DNA of 26,368 nt, taken from positions 1 to 26,368 of the forward strand of contig CAJKBW010000040.1 in NCBI GenBank assembly GCA_905198295.1, read 5' to 3'. The notes under the pieces were generated by a model that made no database searches, had not been told where the DNA came from, and worked only from the letters and a program-made list of their open reading frames with translations. This document shows positions 1-5,991 of the stretch, one piece after another. A program made the position numbers and the translations under genes. Every line of letters begins with the position of its first letter. Within the stretch, counting starts at the first letter, position 1. This stretch comes from an uncultured Oscillospiraceae bacterium. GTDB taxonomy: Bacteria > Bacillota > Clostridia > Oscillospirales > Acutalibacteraceae.

Positions 1-165
1 CCAAAACCTTCCGGGGGAAGGTTTTGGCGTAGGGCACCCTCGCCGGGGGTGCCCTGATGTTCCACAGGAACATTTCTTTGAAAAAAACACAAAACAGCCG
101 GGTGAATCGCAAGCGTACAACGCAAAACAAATTCAGTACCATAATAGCTTTATATCCGCGTTGTA

Positions 166-207
166 CCTACTTTTGGCCAAAGCGCCAAAAGTAGGCAAAA
201 GCGCTTT
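166..207. repeat. 12-bp inverted repeat with overlapping alternative hairpin
   Basis: CCTACTTTTGGC (166-177) and GCCAAAAGTAGG (184-195) are perfect complements with a 6-base loop. The loop-proximal AAAGCGC (179-185) can instead pair with GCGCTTT (201-207), so two mutually exclusive hairpins can form. The second arm lies in the self-complementary AAAGCGCTTT at 198-207. There is no T tract, so a plain terminator is unlikely. The element looks like part of an intergenic repeat. Confidence 0.55.
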
Positions 208-294
208 ATCAAGCCTTCCGGCGGCCTGAATGAATAATTCGTCCGCATTTAGCCGGATGCGACAGGTTGTCGCCGCGGGGCGGCGACGAGGTCA

Positions 295-335
295 GACCCG
301 TTCACGCTCGTGGGCTTGCGATTTTCGGCCACCTG
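295..335 (-). repeat. 41-base dispersed repeat, copy A
   Basis: Read on the minus strand, this copy has CAGGTGGCCGAAAATCGC, 12 variable bases, then GTGAACGGGTC. Copy B at 26204-26244 on the plus strand has the same two blocks with 17/18 and 9/11 identity and the same 12-base spacing. The copies are in inverted orientation at opposite ends of the window. They suggest a dispersed repeat family, but the family cannot be sized from two copies. Confidence 0.55.
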
Positions 336-431
336 TTCTGGCGGACTCTCTAAAAGTTCTACAATGAACCTATAAAAAGACAGAACGTTGAGCAGGAGGC
401 CTAAAGCTCTCAATTACTTCTTTAACAAGCT

Positions 432-469
432 AACAGGCCGTCGGAAGACAACGCTTCCGGCGGCCTGTT
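432..469 (-). terminator. Terminator of the left XRE gene
   Basis: Arms 432-447 and 454-469 form a 16-bp stem with one G-U pair and a 6-base loop. The stem starts two bases after the stop codon of the minus-strand XRE gene. The following minus-strand sequence is only moderately T-rich, so intrinsic termination is probable rather than certain. The 14-mer CTTCCGGCGGCCTG in one arm also occurs at 215-228. Confidence 0.6.
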
Positions 470-470
470 G

Positions 471-776
471 TTATGATTTTTCGAGGAGCTCGATGATCTG
501 AAAAACCAGCTGGCGGATTTCCGGCGAGAGAGAGGCAAGTTTTTTTGCCGCCTCGTATCGCCTTTTGTTGGGCATTTGGGCGTCGTCCCTCAAGAAAACT
601 TCTACGGAGCACACAAATAACGCACACATTCTCCGAACGGTGTCAAGATCCGGACAACATTTTCCGCGCTCGAACGCACTGATCAATGCCGGTGACACAT
701 GGAGTTTTTCCGCTAGCTCTTTTTGGGTCATGTGATTATAGTTGCGCATCGTGCGCAGATTTTTTCCTGAAAACAT
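471..776 (-). CDS. XRE-family helix-turn-helix transcriptional regulator
   Basis: This 101-residue protein is a small DNA-binding regulator. Residues 4-57 form a classical HTH_3/Cro-like fold: the segment from LRTMRNYNHMTQKELAEKLHV to SPALISAFERGK contains the two DNA-binding helices. The remaining C-terminus ends in a helix (FQIIELLEKS) that may dimerise; there is no ligand or peptidase domain. The ATG has a strong site (GGGAGG) a few bases upstream. The gene stands alone with its own terminator. An 11-bp inverted repeat overlaps the ribosome binding site and start codon, and an imperfect palindrome lies at 839-852, so autoregulation is plausible. No toxin or partner gene is adjacent, and its target is unknown. 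Confidence 0.85.
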   Translation of the reverse strand: MFSGKNLRTMRNYNHMTQKELAEKLHVSPALISAFERGKCCPDLDTVRRMCALFVCSVEVFLRDDAQMPNKRRYEAAKKLASLSPEIRQLVFQIIELLEKS

Positions 777-812
777 CCTTTTCCTCCCGTTTTTCGATTT
801 CAGGAAAAGGAT
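775..812 (-). promoter_or_regulatory. Inverted repeat over RBS and start codon of XRE gene
   Basis: ATCCTTTTCCT (775-785) and AGGAAAAGGAT (802-812) are perfect 11-base complements separated by 16 bases. In the XRE mRNA one arm covers the end of the Shine-Dalgarno region and the first two bases of the AUG. A hairpin would therefore hide the translation start. The element could equally be a DNA operator for the encoded regulator. Confidence 0.5.
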
Positions 813-926
813 AACACAGGAACTGAATGGGGGTATAGACTAATACATCAGTTATTTGGACAGAAAATATAGAACGTAAACGGATAAATCAAAACTTTCA
901 GAAAGAGAACGTTTCGCCTGTAACGA

Positions 927-2111
927 TTATCCTATTCTTGCCACGCCGGTTTTGCGGGCAGCGTCCGCAACCGCTTCGGCGACCGCAGCAGCCACCTTGC
1001 GGTCGAGCGCGCTCGGGATGATGTAATCCGCCGACAGCTTGTCGTCGGTGACAAAACCCGCGATGGCCTTGGCGGCCGCGATCTTCATTTCATCGTTGAT
1101 ATCGCTCGCGCGTACATCCAGCGCACCGCGGAAGATGCCCGGGAACGCCAGCACGTTGTTGATCTGGTTCGGGAAATCGCTGCGGCCGGTGCCGACCACC
1201 GCCGCGCCGGCCTCCTTCGCGAGGTCGGGCATGATTTCCGGCACCGGGTTGGCCATCGGGAACAGAATCGGATCCTTCGCCATGCTGCGGACCATTTCCG
1301 GAGTCACGCAGCCCGGCGCGGACACGCCGATAAACACGTCGGCGCCCTTGAGCACCTCGGCGAGGGTGCCCTTGCGGCATTCCTGATTAGTGATTTCGGC
1401 CATCTCCTGCTTTTCGGCGTTAAGGCCGTCACGTCCTTTGTAAATAGCGCCCTGCCGGTCGCACAGCACAACGTCCTTGAGCCCCATCGCAATCAGCAGA
1501 CGGATGATCGCGATGCCGGCCGCACCGGCGCCGCTGGTCACCACGCGGATCTCTTCGATCTTCTTGCCGGTGAGCTTAAGGGCGTTGAGCATCGCCGCAA
1601 GAGTAACGACCGCAGTGCCGTGCTGGTCGTCGTGGAAAATCGGAATATCGCAGCATTCCTTGAGCCGGCGCTCAATCTCGAAGCAGCGCGGTGCGGAGAT
1701 ATCCTCCAGATTGACCCCGCCGAAGCTGCCCGCGAGCAGGCGGACGGTGTTGACGATGTCATCGACTTCCTTGGAACGCACGCACAGCGGGATTGCGTCC
1801 ACGTCGCCGAACGCCTTGAACAGCGCGCATTTGCCCTCCATAACCGGCATGCCGGCTTCGGGGCCGATGTCGCCGAGGCCGAGCACCGCCGTACCGTCGG
1901 TGACCACCGCCACCAGATTCGACCGGCGGGTCAGTTCATAGCTCTGGTTGATGTCTTTCTGGATCTCCAGGCAGGGCTGGGCGACACCGGGGGTATACGC
2001 GAGGGAGAGGTCGTCCCGCGTCTCGAGTGGCGCGCGGCAGATCACTTCGATCTTGCCTTTCCATTCCTTGTGCTTCTTCAGTGATTCCATTGCGTAATCC
2101 ATGTTTTCCAC
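927..2111 (-). CDS. Malic enzyme (malate dehydrogenase, oxaloacetate-decarboxylating)
   Basis: This enzyme converts malate to pyruvate and CO2 while reducing NAD(P)+. It is 394 residues, the usual size of short bacterial malic enzymes without a phosphotransacetylase tail. Visible motifs are the N-terminal SLAYTPGVA with Tyr39, the TDGTAVLGLGDIG segment ending in a conserved MEGK with catalytic Lys94, the metal-binding NLED near 134-137, FHDDQHGTA near 159-167, and the GAGAAG dinucleotide loop near 194. It is the second gene of a minus-strand operon, 32 bases after the lactate/malate dehydrogenase-family gene. The given start is GTG with AAAGGA only 3 bases upstream; an internal ATG four codons in is the alternative. 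Cofactor preference cannot be read from the sequence. No clear terminator follows. Confidence 0.93.
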   Translation of the reverse strand: MENMDYAMESLKKHKEWKGKIEVICRAPLETRDDLSLAYTPGVAQPCLEIQKDINQSYELTRRSNLVAVVTDGTAVLGLGDIGPEAGMPVMEGKCALFKAFGDVDAIPLCVRSKEVDDIVNTVRLLAGSFGGVNLEDISAPRCFEIERRLKECCDIPIFHDDQHGTAVVTLAAMLNALKLTGKKIEEIRVVTSGAGAAGIAIIRLLIAMGLKDVVLCDRQGAIYKGRDGLNAEKQEMAEITNQECRKGTLAEVLKGADVFIGVSAPGCVTPEMVRSMAKDPILFPMANPVPEIMPDLAKEAGAAVVGTGRSDFPNQINNVLAFPGIFRGALDVRASDINDEMKIAAAKAIAGFVTDDKLSADYIIPSALDRKVAAAVAEAVADAARKTGVARIG

Positions 2112-2143
2112 GAGTCCTTTCTATACATTGAATTTATGGTGAA

Positions 2144-3097
2144 TTAAATGGACAGCTGAGCAATGACCTCTTTGAGGGCGTCGGCGCTTTTGTGGAGCTG
2201 CTGCATTTCCGCTTCGGTCAGCGGGGGAACGATGGAGCGCTTGATTCCCTGCGCCCCCACCACAAACGGCAGGCTGAAGCAAACGTCATTGACCCCATAC
2301 TGGTTGTGAATCATCGCGGATACGGTCATCACCGAATCGGTGTCCCGGATGATGCACTCGCAGATGCGCCGTACCGCCATCGCGATGGCGTAGTAGGTCG
2401 CACCCTTGAGCTCGATCACCTTGGCGCCGGCGGTGCGCACGTCCTCTTCGATTTCCCGCAGCTCTTCCTTGCCGCAGTGATTGTGCTTGTCGCAAAGGTC
2501 GGTGCAGTAGCGGTTCATTTCAATGCCCGCGATGGTGGCCAGCGACCAGGGGATCATGGAGGTGTCCCCGTGCTCGCCGAATACGTAAGCGTGCACGTTT
2601 TTGGAGTTGAGTCCCACATGCGCGGCCAGCCGCGAGCGCAGCCGGGCGGAATCCAGCATGGTGCCGGAGCCGATGACCTGGGTTTCCGACAGGTTGGTGG
2701 TCTTCAGAATCGCATAGGTGATGATATCCACCGGGTTGCTGACCACCACATACACCGCATCCGGCGCGAACCGGGTGATCTGCGGCATGACCGCTTTAAC
2801 GATATCTACATTCGCCTGCGCCAGGTCAATGCGCGTCTGGCCGGGTTTGCGGGCCATACCGACAGTGACGATGACAATGTCGGAATTGACCGCGTCTTCG
2901 TATCCGCCGGCATGGATATTGACCGGCGCGCCGAAGGGGGTTCCCTGGAGAATGTCGGCTGCCTCGCCTTTGGCTTTTTTATCGTTGATGTCGATGAGTA
3001 CGATTTCAGACGCCATGCCGTCTATTGTCAGGGTGTAGGCGATGGAGGCACCCACGTTGCCCGCACCGAGAATGGTGATTTTTTTGCCTTTGCGCAT
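2144..3097 (-). CDS. L-lactate/malate dehydrogenase family protein
   Basis: This 317-residue NAD-dependent 2-hydroxyacid dehydrogenase interconverts pyruvate/lactate or oxaloacetate/malate. The Rossmann loop GAGNVG is at 11-16 and Asp36 indicates NADH preference. Catalytic residues are Arg89, Asn121, Asp149, Arg152 and His176 (in GEHGD). Overall the sequence resembles LDH (GSGTMLDSARLR, KGATYYAIA with Thr234). However, the substrate-discriminating loop reads MARKPGQTR, placing Arg83 where classical LDHs have Gln and malate dehydrogenases have Arg. Its partner gene is malic enzyme, which favours a malate role, but LDH remains possible. ATG at 3097 is chosen because AAAGGGGA lies 7 bases upstream. 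It is the first gene of the operon driven from 3201-3229. Confidence 0.88.
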   Translation of the reverse strand: MRKGKKITILGAGNVGASIAYTLTIDGMASEIVLIDINDKKAKGEAADILQGTPFGAPVNIHAGGYEDAVNSDIVIVTVGMARKPGQTRIDLAQANVDIVKAVMPQITRFAPDAVYVVVSNPVDIITYAILKTTNLSETQVIGSGTMLDSARLRSRLAAHVGLNSKNVHAYVFGEHGDTSMIPWSLATIAGIEMNRYCTDLCDKHNHCGKEELREIEEDVRTAGAKVIELKGATYYAIAMAVRRICECIIRDTDSVMTVSAMIHNQYGVNDVCFSLPFVVGAQGIKRSIVPPLTEAEMQQLHKSADALKEVIAQLSI

Positions 3098-3200
3098 ATG
3101 CAAGTCCCCTTTGTTTGAGTATATCTGCCGGGCGGAAAAGGTGGGAAAATTTTATCGTTGTAAAAAATTTCACCAAACTCCCCCATTATGCATTGTTAAA

Positions 3201-3229
3201 ATTATAACAGATCATCTGTTTCCTGTAAA
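3201..3229 (-). promoter_or_regulatory. Promoter of the dehydrogenase-malic enzyme operon
   Basis: On the minus strand, TTTACA (3229-3224) is followed by a 17-base spacer and TATAAT (3206-3201), preceded by TG one base upstream (extended -10). This is a near-ideal vegetative promoter. The untranslated leader would be roughly 100 bases. Confidence 0.8.
3206..3220. promoter_or_regulatory. Operator-like palindrome in the promoter spacer
   Basis: AACAGAT-C-ATCTGTT is a perfect 7+1+7 palindrome lying between the -35 and -10 and touching the -10. Its position fits a repressor operator. It does not match the Rex consensus (TTGTGA-N6-TCACAA) and the binding protein is unknown. Confidence 0.5.
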
Positions 3230-3290
3230 TGGGCAATATACCGATTTGTATCCGGACGGCAGAGGCGTTTTTTGTGGTTATTTTGCCGAA

Positions 3291-3333
3291 AAAGCAGCTG
3301 CCCGGCTATCCACTCAGGGAATAGCCGGGCAGC
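3291..3333 (-). terminator. Terminator of the sigma/anti-sigma operon
   Basis: GCTGCCCGGCTAT (3297-3309) pairs perfectly with ATAGCCGGGCAGC (3321-3333), giving a 13-bp GC-rich stem. On the minus strand it is followed by TGCTTTTT. It lies about 40 bases beyond the stop of the anti-sigma-like gene. Confidence 0.75.
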
Positions 3334-3373
3334 GATTGGCAAACTTATTGTGGATTTTACGCCTCCAATGGCG

Positions 3374-4315
3374 TTATTCGGGAATACAGGAGGCGTTCGG
3401 GGCAGACATATCGAAGGGATATTCCTGTATCGCAGCTTCTCCGTGGGCGGTGACATATGCCAGAAAAGCGTCGATTTTGTCTTTGCCGATGGGGAAGTAG
3501 CGGTCGGCGGCAAGGATGTTGGTGGACAGGCAGCCATCCTCATGCAGCATAATTGCGATGTTGCGGTAGCCGATGGTGTCCACATCGATGCCGATGGACA
3601 GGTCATAGGGATGCATCGTGCTGTCCTCGATCAGCGGGGCATCTTCGTCGAGCAGCAGCTCCCAGATCACCGCGGTGTCCGGCAGGGTGTAGCGGATGGT
3701 GGTCAGCCGGTTGTTTTCCCAGTAATTGTACTCGATTTGACCGAAGCGCAGGTTTTCCCGCAGGTTTAAGTCGTCGATGAGCTGGGACAGCGAGGCAGGG
3801 GTATAGTCGGCGTTCCACATACCGTAGTAATTTTCCGGTTCCTTGTCGGGAAAACGGGCGGCGATGAAGTAGTCGGCGGAAATGCCCCGCACAGCGTACA
3901 GTTCGGCGTCGAGGCTGCCGTATTCCGGCATGAAGCCGGCGATGGTCACACCGGCGAGCTTTTCGCCGATGTCGGCGGTTTCCACCGAACCGGTTGAGCT
4001 GTACGTGGCACCGGCATAGACGGCGGAGGGATATAGCTGCCCGAGCGTCATTTTGGCGGTGTCGAGTTCAAAAAGTTCCTCTGAAGTGGGGTTGGAGGGT
4101 GACACAGACGGCGTTTTCGGCCATTGCAGCAGCAGAATGCCAGCGAGGAGGGCCGCAGCGCAGGCGACAGCGGTCAGCGGGAGCGCCCAGCGTCTGCGCG
4201 GAGCCGGCGCATCCTGCACCGTGGTCAGCCGCCGCCGCATCCGCGCTTTGGCAGCGTCATCCGGGGTGAGTTGGTCAAAGGCCTGCCGGATGGGCAGGTC
4301 GTCCCGTTCATTCAT
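3374..4315 (-). CDS. Membrane-anchored anti-sigma-factor-like protein
   Basis: The 313-residue product has a short basic cytoplasmic N-terminus (1-42), one transmembrane segment at about 43-65 (WALPLTAVACAAALLAGILL) and a long extracytoplasmic domain of about 245 residues. This is the topology of anti-sigma factors, and the start ATG overlaps the stop of an ECF sigma gene by 8 bases (ATGAATGA). No zinc-type HxxxCxxC anti-sigma motif is present, so the sigma-binding part would belong to a different class. The outer domain, with several Tyr/Asp-rich stretches, may sense an envelope signal; I do not recognise its family. ATG at 4315 is chosen over upstream in-frame codons because of the overlap and the family-like N-terminus. 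The function is inferred mainly from position. Confidence 0.75.
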   Translation of the reverse strand: MNERDDLPIRQAFDQLTPDDAAKARMRRRLTTVQDAPAPRRRWALPLTAVACAAALLAGILLLQWPKTPSVSPSNPTSEELFELDTAKMTLGQLYPSAVYAGATYSSTGSVETADIGEKLAGVTIAGFMPEYGSLDAELYAVRGISADYFIAARFPDKEPENYYGMWNADYTPASLSQLIDDLNLRENLRFGQIEYNYWENNRLTTIRYTLPDTAVIWELLLDEDAPLIEDSTMHPYDLSIGIDVDTIGYRNIAIMLHEDGCLSTNILAADRYFPIGKDKIDAFLAYVTAHGEAAIQEYPFDMSAPNASCIPE

Positions 4316-4790
4316 GAAAATCCTCCCTTTCCGACTCGCCCAGCTGCCGGCGGAGCAGCGTCCGTCCGGTGTGCAGCCAGCTGCGCACCGTCGCGTCTTT
4401 CCGGTGCAGCATGCGGGCGATTTCGGGTGTGGTATAGCCTTCATAATAGTAGAGATACAGCGCCAGCCGGTATTTTTCGGGCAGTGCCAGCACCGCGCGG
4501 CAGGTGTCGTCGATCACCGGCTCACTTTTGGCGGGCATCGCCTCGTCCAGTGAGGTGTTGCGCCGCCACCAGTAGCGCAGCTGGTTTTTGCACAGATTGG
4601 AGGCGGTGACAATCAGCCAGGCTTTTTCGTGTTCCGGGTTTTGAATCCGGTCGATGTGGCCGATAAGGCGCAGGAAAGTTTCCTGCACCATATCTTCGGC
4701 GTCGGCGGCGTTTTTCATATAGGCATAGCATATCCGGTATACGGTATCCGCCTGCCGGTCATAGGCGGCAGCGACAGCCGAACGGTCCAA
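4308..4790 (-). CDS. ECF-type RNA polymerase sigma factor
   Basis: This is a 160-residue sigma-70 family factor of the extracytoplasmic-function type. Region 2 spans about 7-55 and includes DAEDMVQETFLRLIGHID. Region 4 lies at about 105-155: LPEKYRLALYLYYYEGYTTP, then the helix-turn-helix EIARMLHRKDATVRSWLHTG. The start is taken as TTG at 4790 because an ideal AAAAGGAGG sits 7 bases upstream. A longer reading from 4880 has no ribosome binding site and adds Arg/Gly-rich sequence not typical of the family. Translational coupling to the anti-sigma-like gene is implied by the 8-base overlap. It probably redirects RNA polymerase to envelope or stress genes; the regulon is unknown. Confidence 0.9.
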   Translation of the reverse strand: MDRSAVAAAYDRQADTVYRICYAYMKNAADAEDMVQETFLRLIGHIDRIQNPEHEKAWLIVTASNLCKNQLRYWWRRNTSLDEAMPAKSEPVIDDTCRAVLALPEKYRLALYLYYYEGYTTPEIARMLHRKDATVRSWLHTGRTLLRRQLGESEREDFHE

Positions 4791-4910
4791 ATCCTCGCCT
4801 CCTTTTGCTGCCGGGCGTCCCCGGCGGAAAGGGCCGCGGCCGCAGGTCCTTTCACCAGGAATACAATCGGGCGGTGCCAAACGTTGAGCAGCAGCGCAAA
4901 TTTTTTACAA

Positions 4911-4943
4911 AAACAAAAAAGGGGAAGCACCTGCGGCTTCCCC
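4911..4943 (-). terminator. Terminator of the DUF1294-GNAT operon
   Basis: GGGGAAGC (4921-4928) and GCTTCCCC (4936-4943) form a perfect 8-bp stem with a 7-base loop. On the minus strand it is followed by TTTTTTGTTT, a canonical intrinsic terminator 21 bases after the GNAT stop codon. Confidence 0.88.
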
Positions 4944-4964
4944 TGACGAACGCACGGCGGGCGA

Positions 4965-5477
4965 TCAGTTCCGGATCCGTGCGTACATTTTCATATCCAG
5001 AATCCGGCCGTTCTTCTCAGCGTTGCACCGCAGCGTGCCCTCACAGACAAAGCCGCATTTCTCCAGCACGCGGCAGGAGGCGGTGTTGTAAGCAAACGGC
5101 TCCGCGTAAATCCGCAGGATATCGGTACTGTCAAAGATGCGGCGGCAGACTGCCGAGACGGCGCTCGTCGCCAACCCCTTGCCCCAGAAGGGTTCCGCCA
5201 GATAATAGCCGAGTTCGGCGGTGCGGCGGTGGATGTTGCCCTGCCGGTATACTCCGATGCTGCCGATCGCCCGGTCTTCGACGGTGATTGCGTAAGCGTA
5301 CACCGCGTCCGGGTCGGCATCCAGCATTTCCCGGATGAATGCCCGAGCGTCATCCTCTGTGTAAGGAAAAGGGATGCCGTCGCGCAGGTTATCCTGTACC
5401 TTTTTGCTGCCGATAGCGGTCGCAAGATCCGCCGCGTCCGAGAGACGCCAGGGACGGAGCTGACATTCACATTCCAT
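4965..5477 (-). CDS. GNAT-family N-acetyltransferase (RimJ/RimL-like)
   Basis: This 170-residue acetyltransferase transfers acetyl from acetyl-CoA to an amino group. The N-terminus (LRPWRLSDAADLATAI) is the strand-helix typical of the RimJ/RimL branch. The acetyl-CoA-binding motif is AELGYYLAEPFWGKGLATSA (about 96-115), and a conserved NTASCRVLEKCGF segment follows at about 130-142. The ATG has AAGGAGG exactly 7 bases upstream. It lies 16 bases downstream of the DUF1294 gene and shares its promoter. The substrate is not readable; ribosomal protein, antibiotic or metabolite acetylation are all possible. Confidence 0.88.
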   Translation of the reverse strand: MECECQLRPWRLSDAADLATAIGSKKVQDNLRDGIPFPYTEDDARAFIREMLDADPDAVYAYAITVEDRAIGSIGVYRQGNIHRRTAELGYYLAEPFWGKGLATSAVSAVCRRIFDSTDILRIYAEPFAYNTASCRVLEKCGFVCEGTLRCNAEKNGRILDMKMYARIRN

Positions 5478-5493
5478 AGGGATGCCTCCTTGG

Positions 5494-5781
5494 TTAAGCC
5501 GGCCGCCGGATCAGCCAGAAAACAGCAGCGGCGGCTGCAAGCTGTAAAATGAGAATTACCGGGATGCCGATCATGAATTTTTTCTTGCGGGTTTTGTGAT
5601 GGATCAGACGCATGGTGATGAGCATCGCCGCCGAACCGCCCAGCGCGCTCAGCAGCAGTGTCGCTTCCGGGATCCGCCATTTGTGGCGCCTGGCGCGGTA
5701 CTTGTCCAGAAGGGTTGCCGTTATCGCGATCAGGCTGATGAGCAGAAAATAGGCCGTAAGCCAAAACGCTGGATGGGGCAT
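5494..5781 (-). CDS. DUF1294 small membrane protein
   Basis: The product is 95 residues with three hydrophobic segments, at about 5-27, 43-60 and 71-91. The DUF1294 signature is clear: DKYRARRHKWRIPEATLL, then a GG pair, and a basic HKTRKKKF stretch before GIP. The ATG at 5781 has AAAGGAGA 6 bases upstream; a much longer upstream-extended frame is not supported. The family's function is unknown; it is a conserved integral membrane protein of bacteria. It is the first gene of a two-gene operon with the acetyltransferase, expressed from the divergent promoter at 5845-5873. Confidence 0.87.
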   Translation of the reverse strand: MPHPAFWLTAYFLLISLIAITATLLDKYRARRHKWRIPEATLLLSALGGSAAMLITMRLIHHKTRKKKFMIGIPVILILQLAAAAAVFWLIRRPA

Positions 5782-5844
5782 GGCCACTCTCCTTTTCACG
5801 TGTACTGGGTGCGGGCATGAACCGCGCCGGACGGGCATAGACAT

Positions 5845-5873
5845 AGTATACGCCGCTTCGCTTTTCCGGTCAA
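5845..5873 (-). promoter_or_regulatory. Promoter of the DUF1294-GNAT operon
   Basis: On the minus strand TTGACC (5873-5868) is followed by a 17-base spacer and TATACT (5850-5845). The match to a vegetative promoter is strong. It diverges from the promoter at 5916-5944. Confidence 0.85.
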
Positions 5874-5930
5874 CCGCGGAAAACAATGGAAATTGTGTTT
5901 TTTTGCCGCAGACGGTTGACCGGGAAAGCA
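5860..5930. promoter_or_regulatory. Inverted repeat carrying both divergent -35 boxes
   Basis: Bases 5860-5876 and 5914-5930 are inverted 17-mers matching at 16 positions (GCTTTTCCGGTCAACCG against CGGTTGACCGGGAAAGC). Each arm contains the -35 hexamer and the start of the spacer of its promoter. A small palindrome, ACAAT-GGAA-ATTGT (5883-5896), lies near the centre. This symmetry may allow one regulator to control both directions. Confidence 0.6.
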
Positions 5931-5944
5931 GAAAACGGTAGAAT
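5916..5944 (+). promoter_or_regulatory. Promoter of the GHL10 lipoprotein gene
   Basis: TTGACC (5916-5921), a 17-base spacer and TAGAAT (5939-5944) form a good vegetative promoter about 48 bases before the start codon. Confidence 0.83.
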
Positions 5945-5991
5945 AAAATAAGCTGTATTTTCCCGTGGGGAATGCAGCGGAAGGACGATCT

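Larger units (their letters stand above)
1..430. other. Gene-free structured region with serial hairpins
   Basis: No credible coding frame is seen here. The stretch is dense in perfect inverted repeats: 1-12/16-27 (12 bp, 3-base loop), 31-39/47-55 (9 bp), 57-63/67-73 (7 bp, followed by a T-rich tract), 115-123/158-166 (9 bp arms, wide loop), 166-177/184-195 (12 bp, 6-base loop) and 269-276/280-287 (8 bp, 3-base loop). The hairpins at 1-73 could end transcription of a gene outside the window. The rest resembles dispersed intergenic repeat material, since one 41-base segment recurs near the right end. An RNA function is possible but is not shown by the sequence. Confidence 0.6.

Noticed and set aside
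2192..3118. 308-codon open frame on the plus strand opposite the dehydrogenase
   Set aside because: It is antisense to a clear LDH-family gene and has a His/Gly/Arg-rich composition with no motif.
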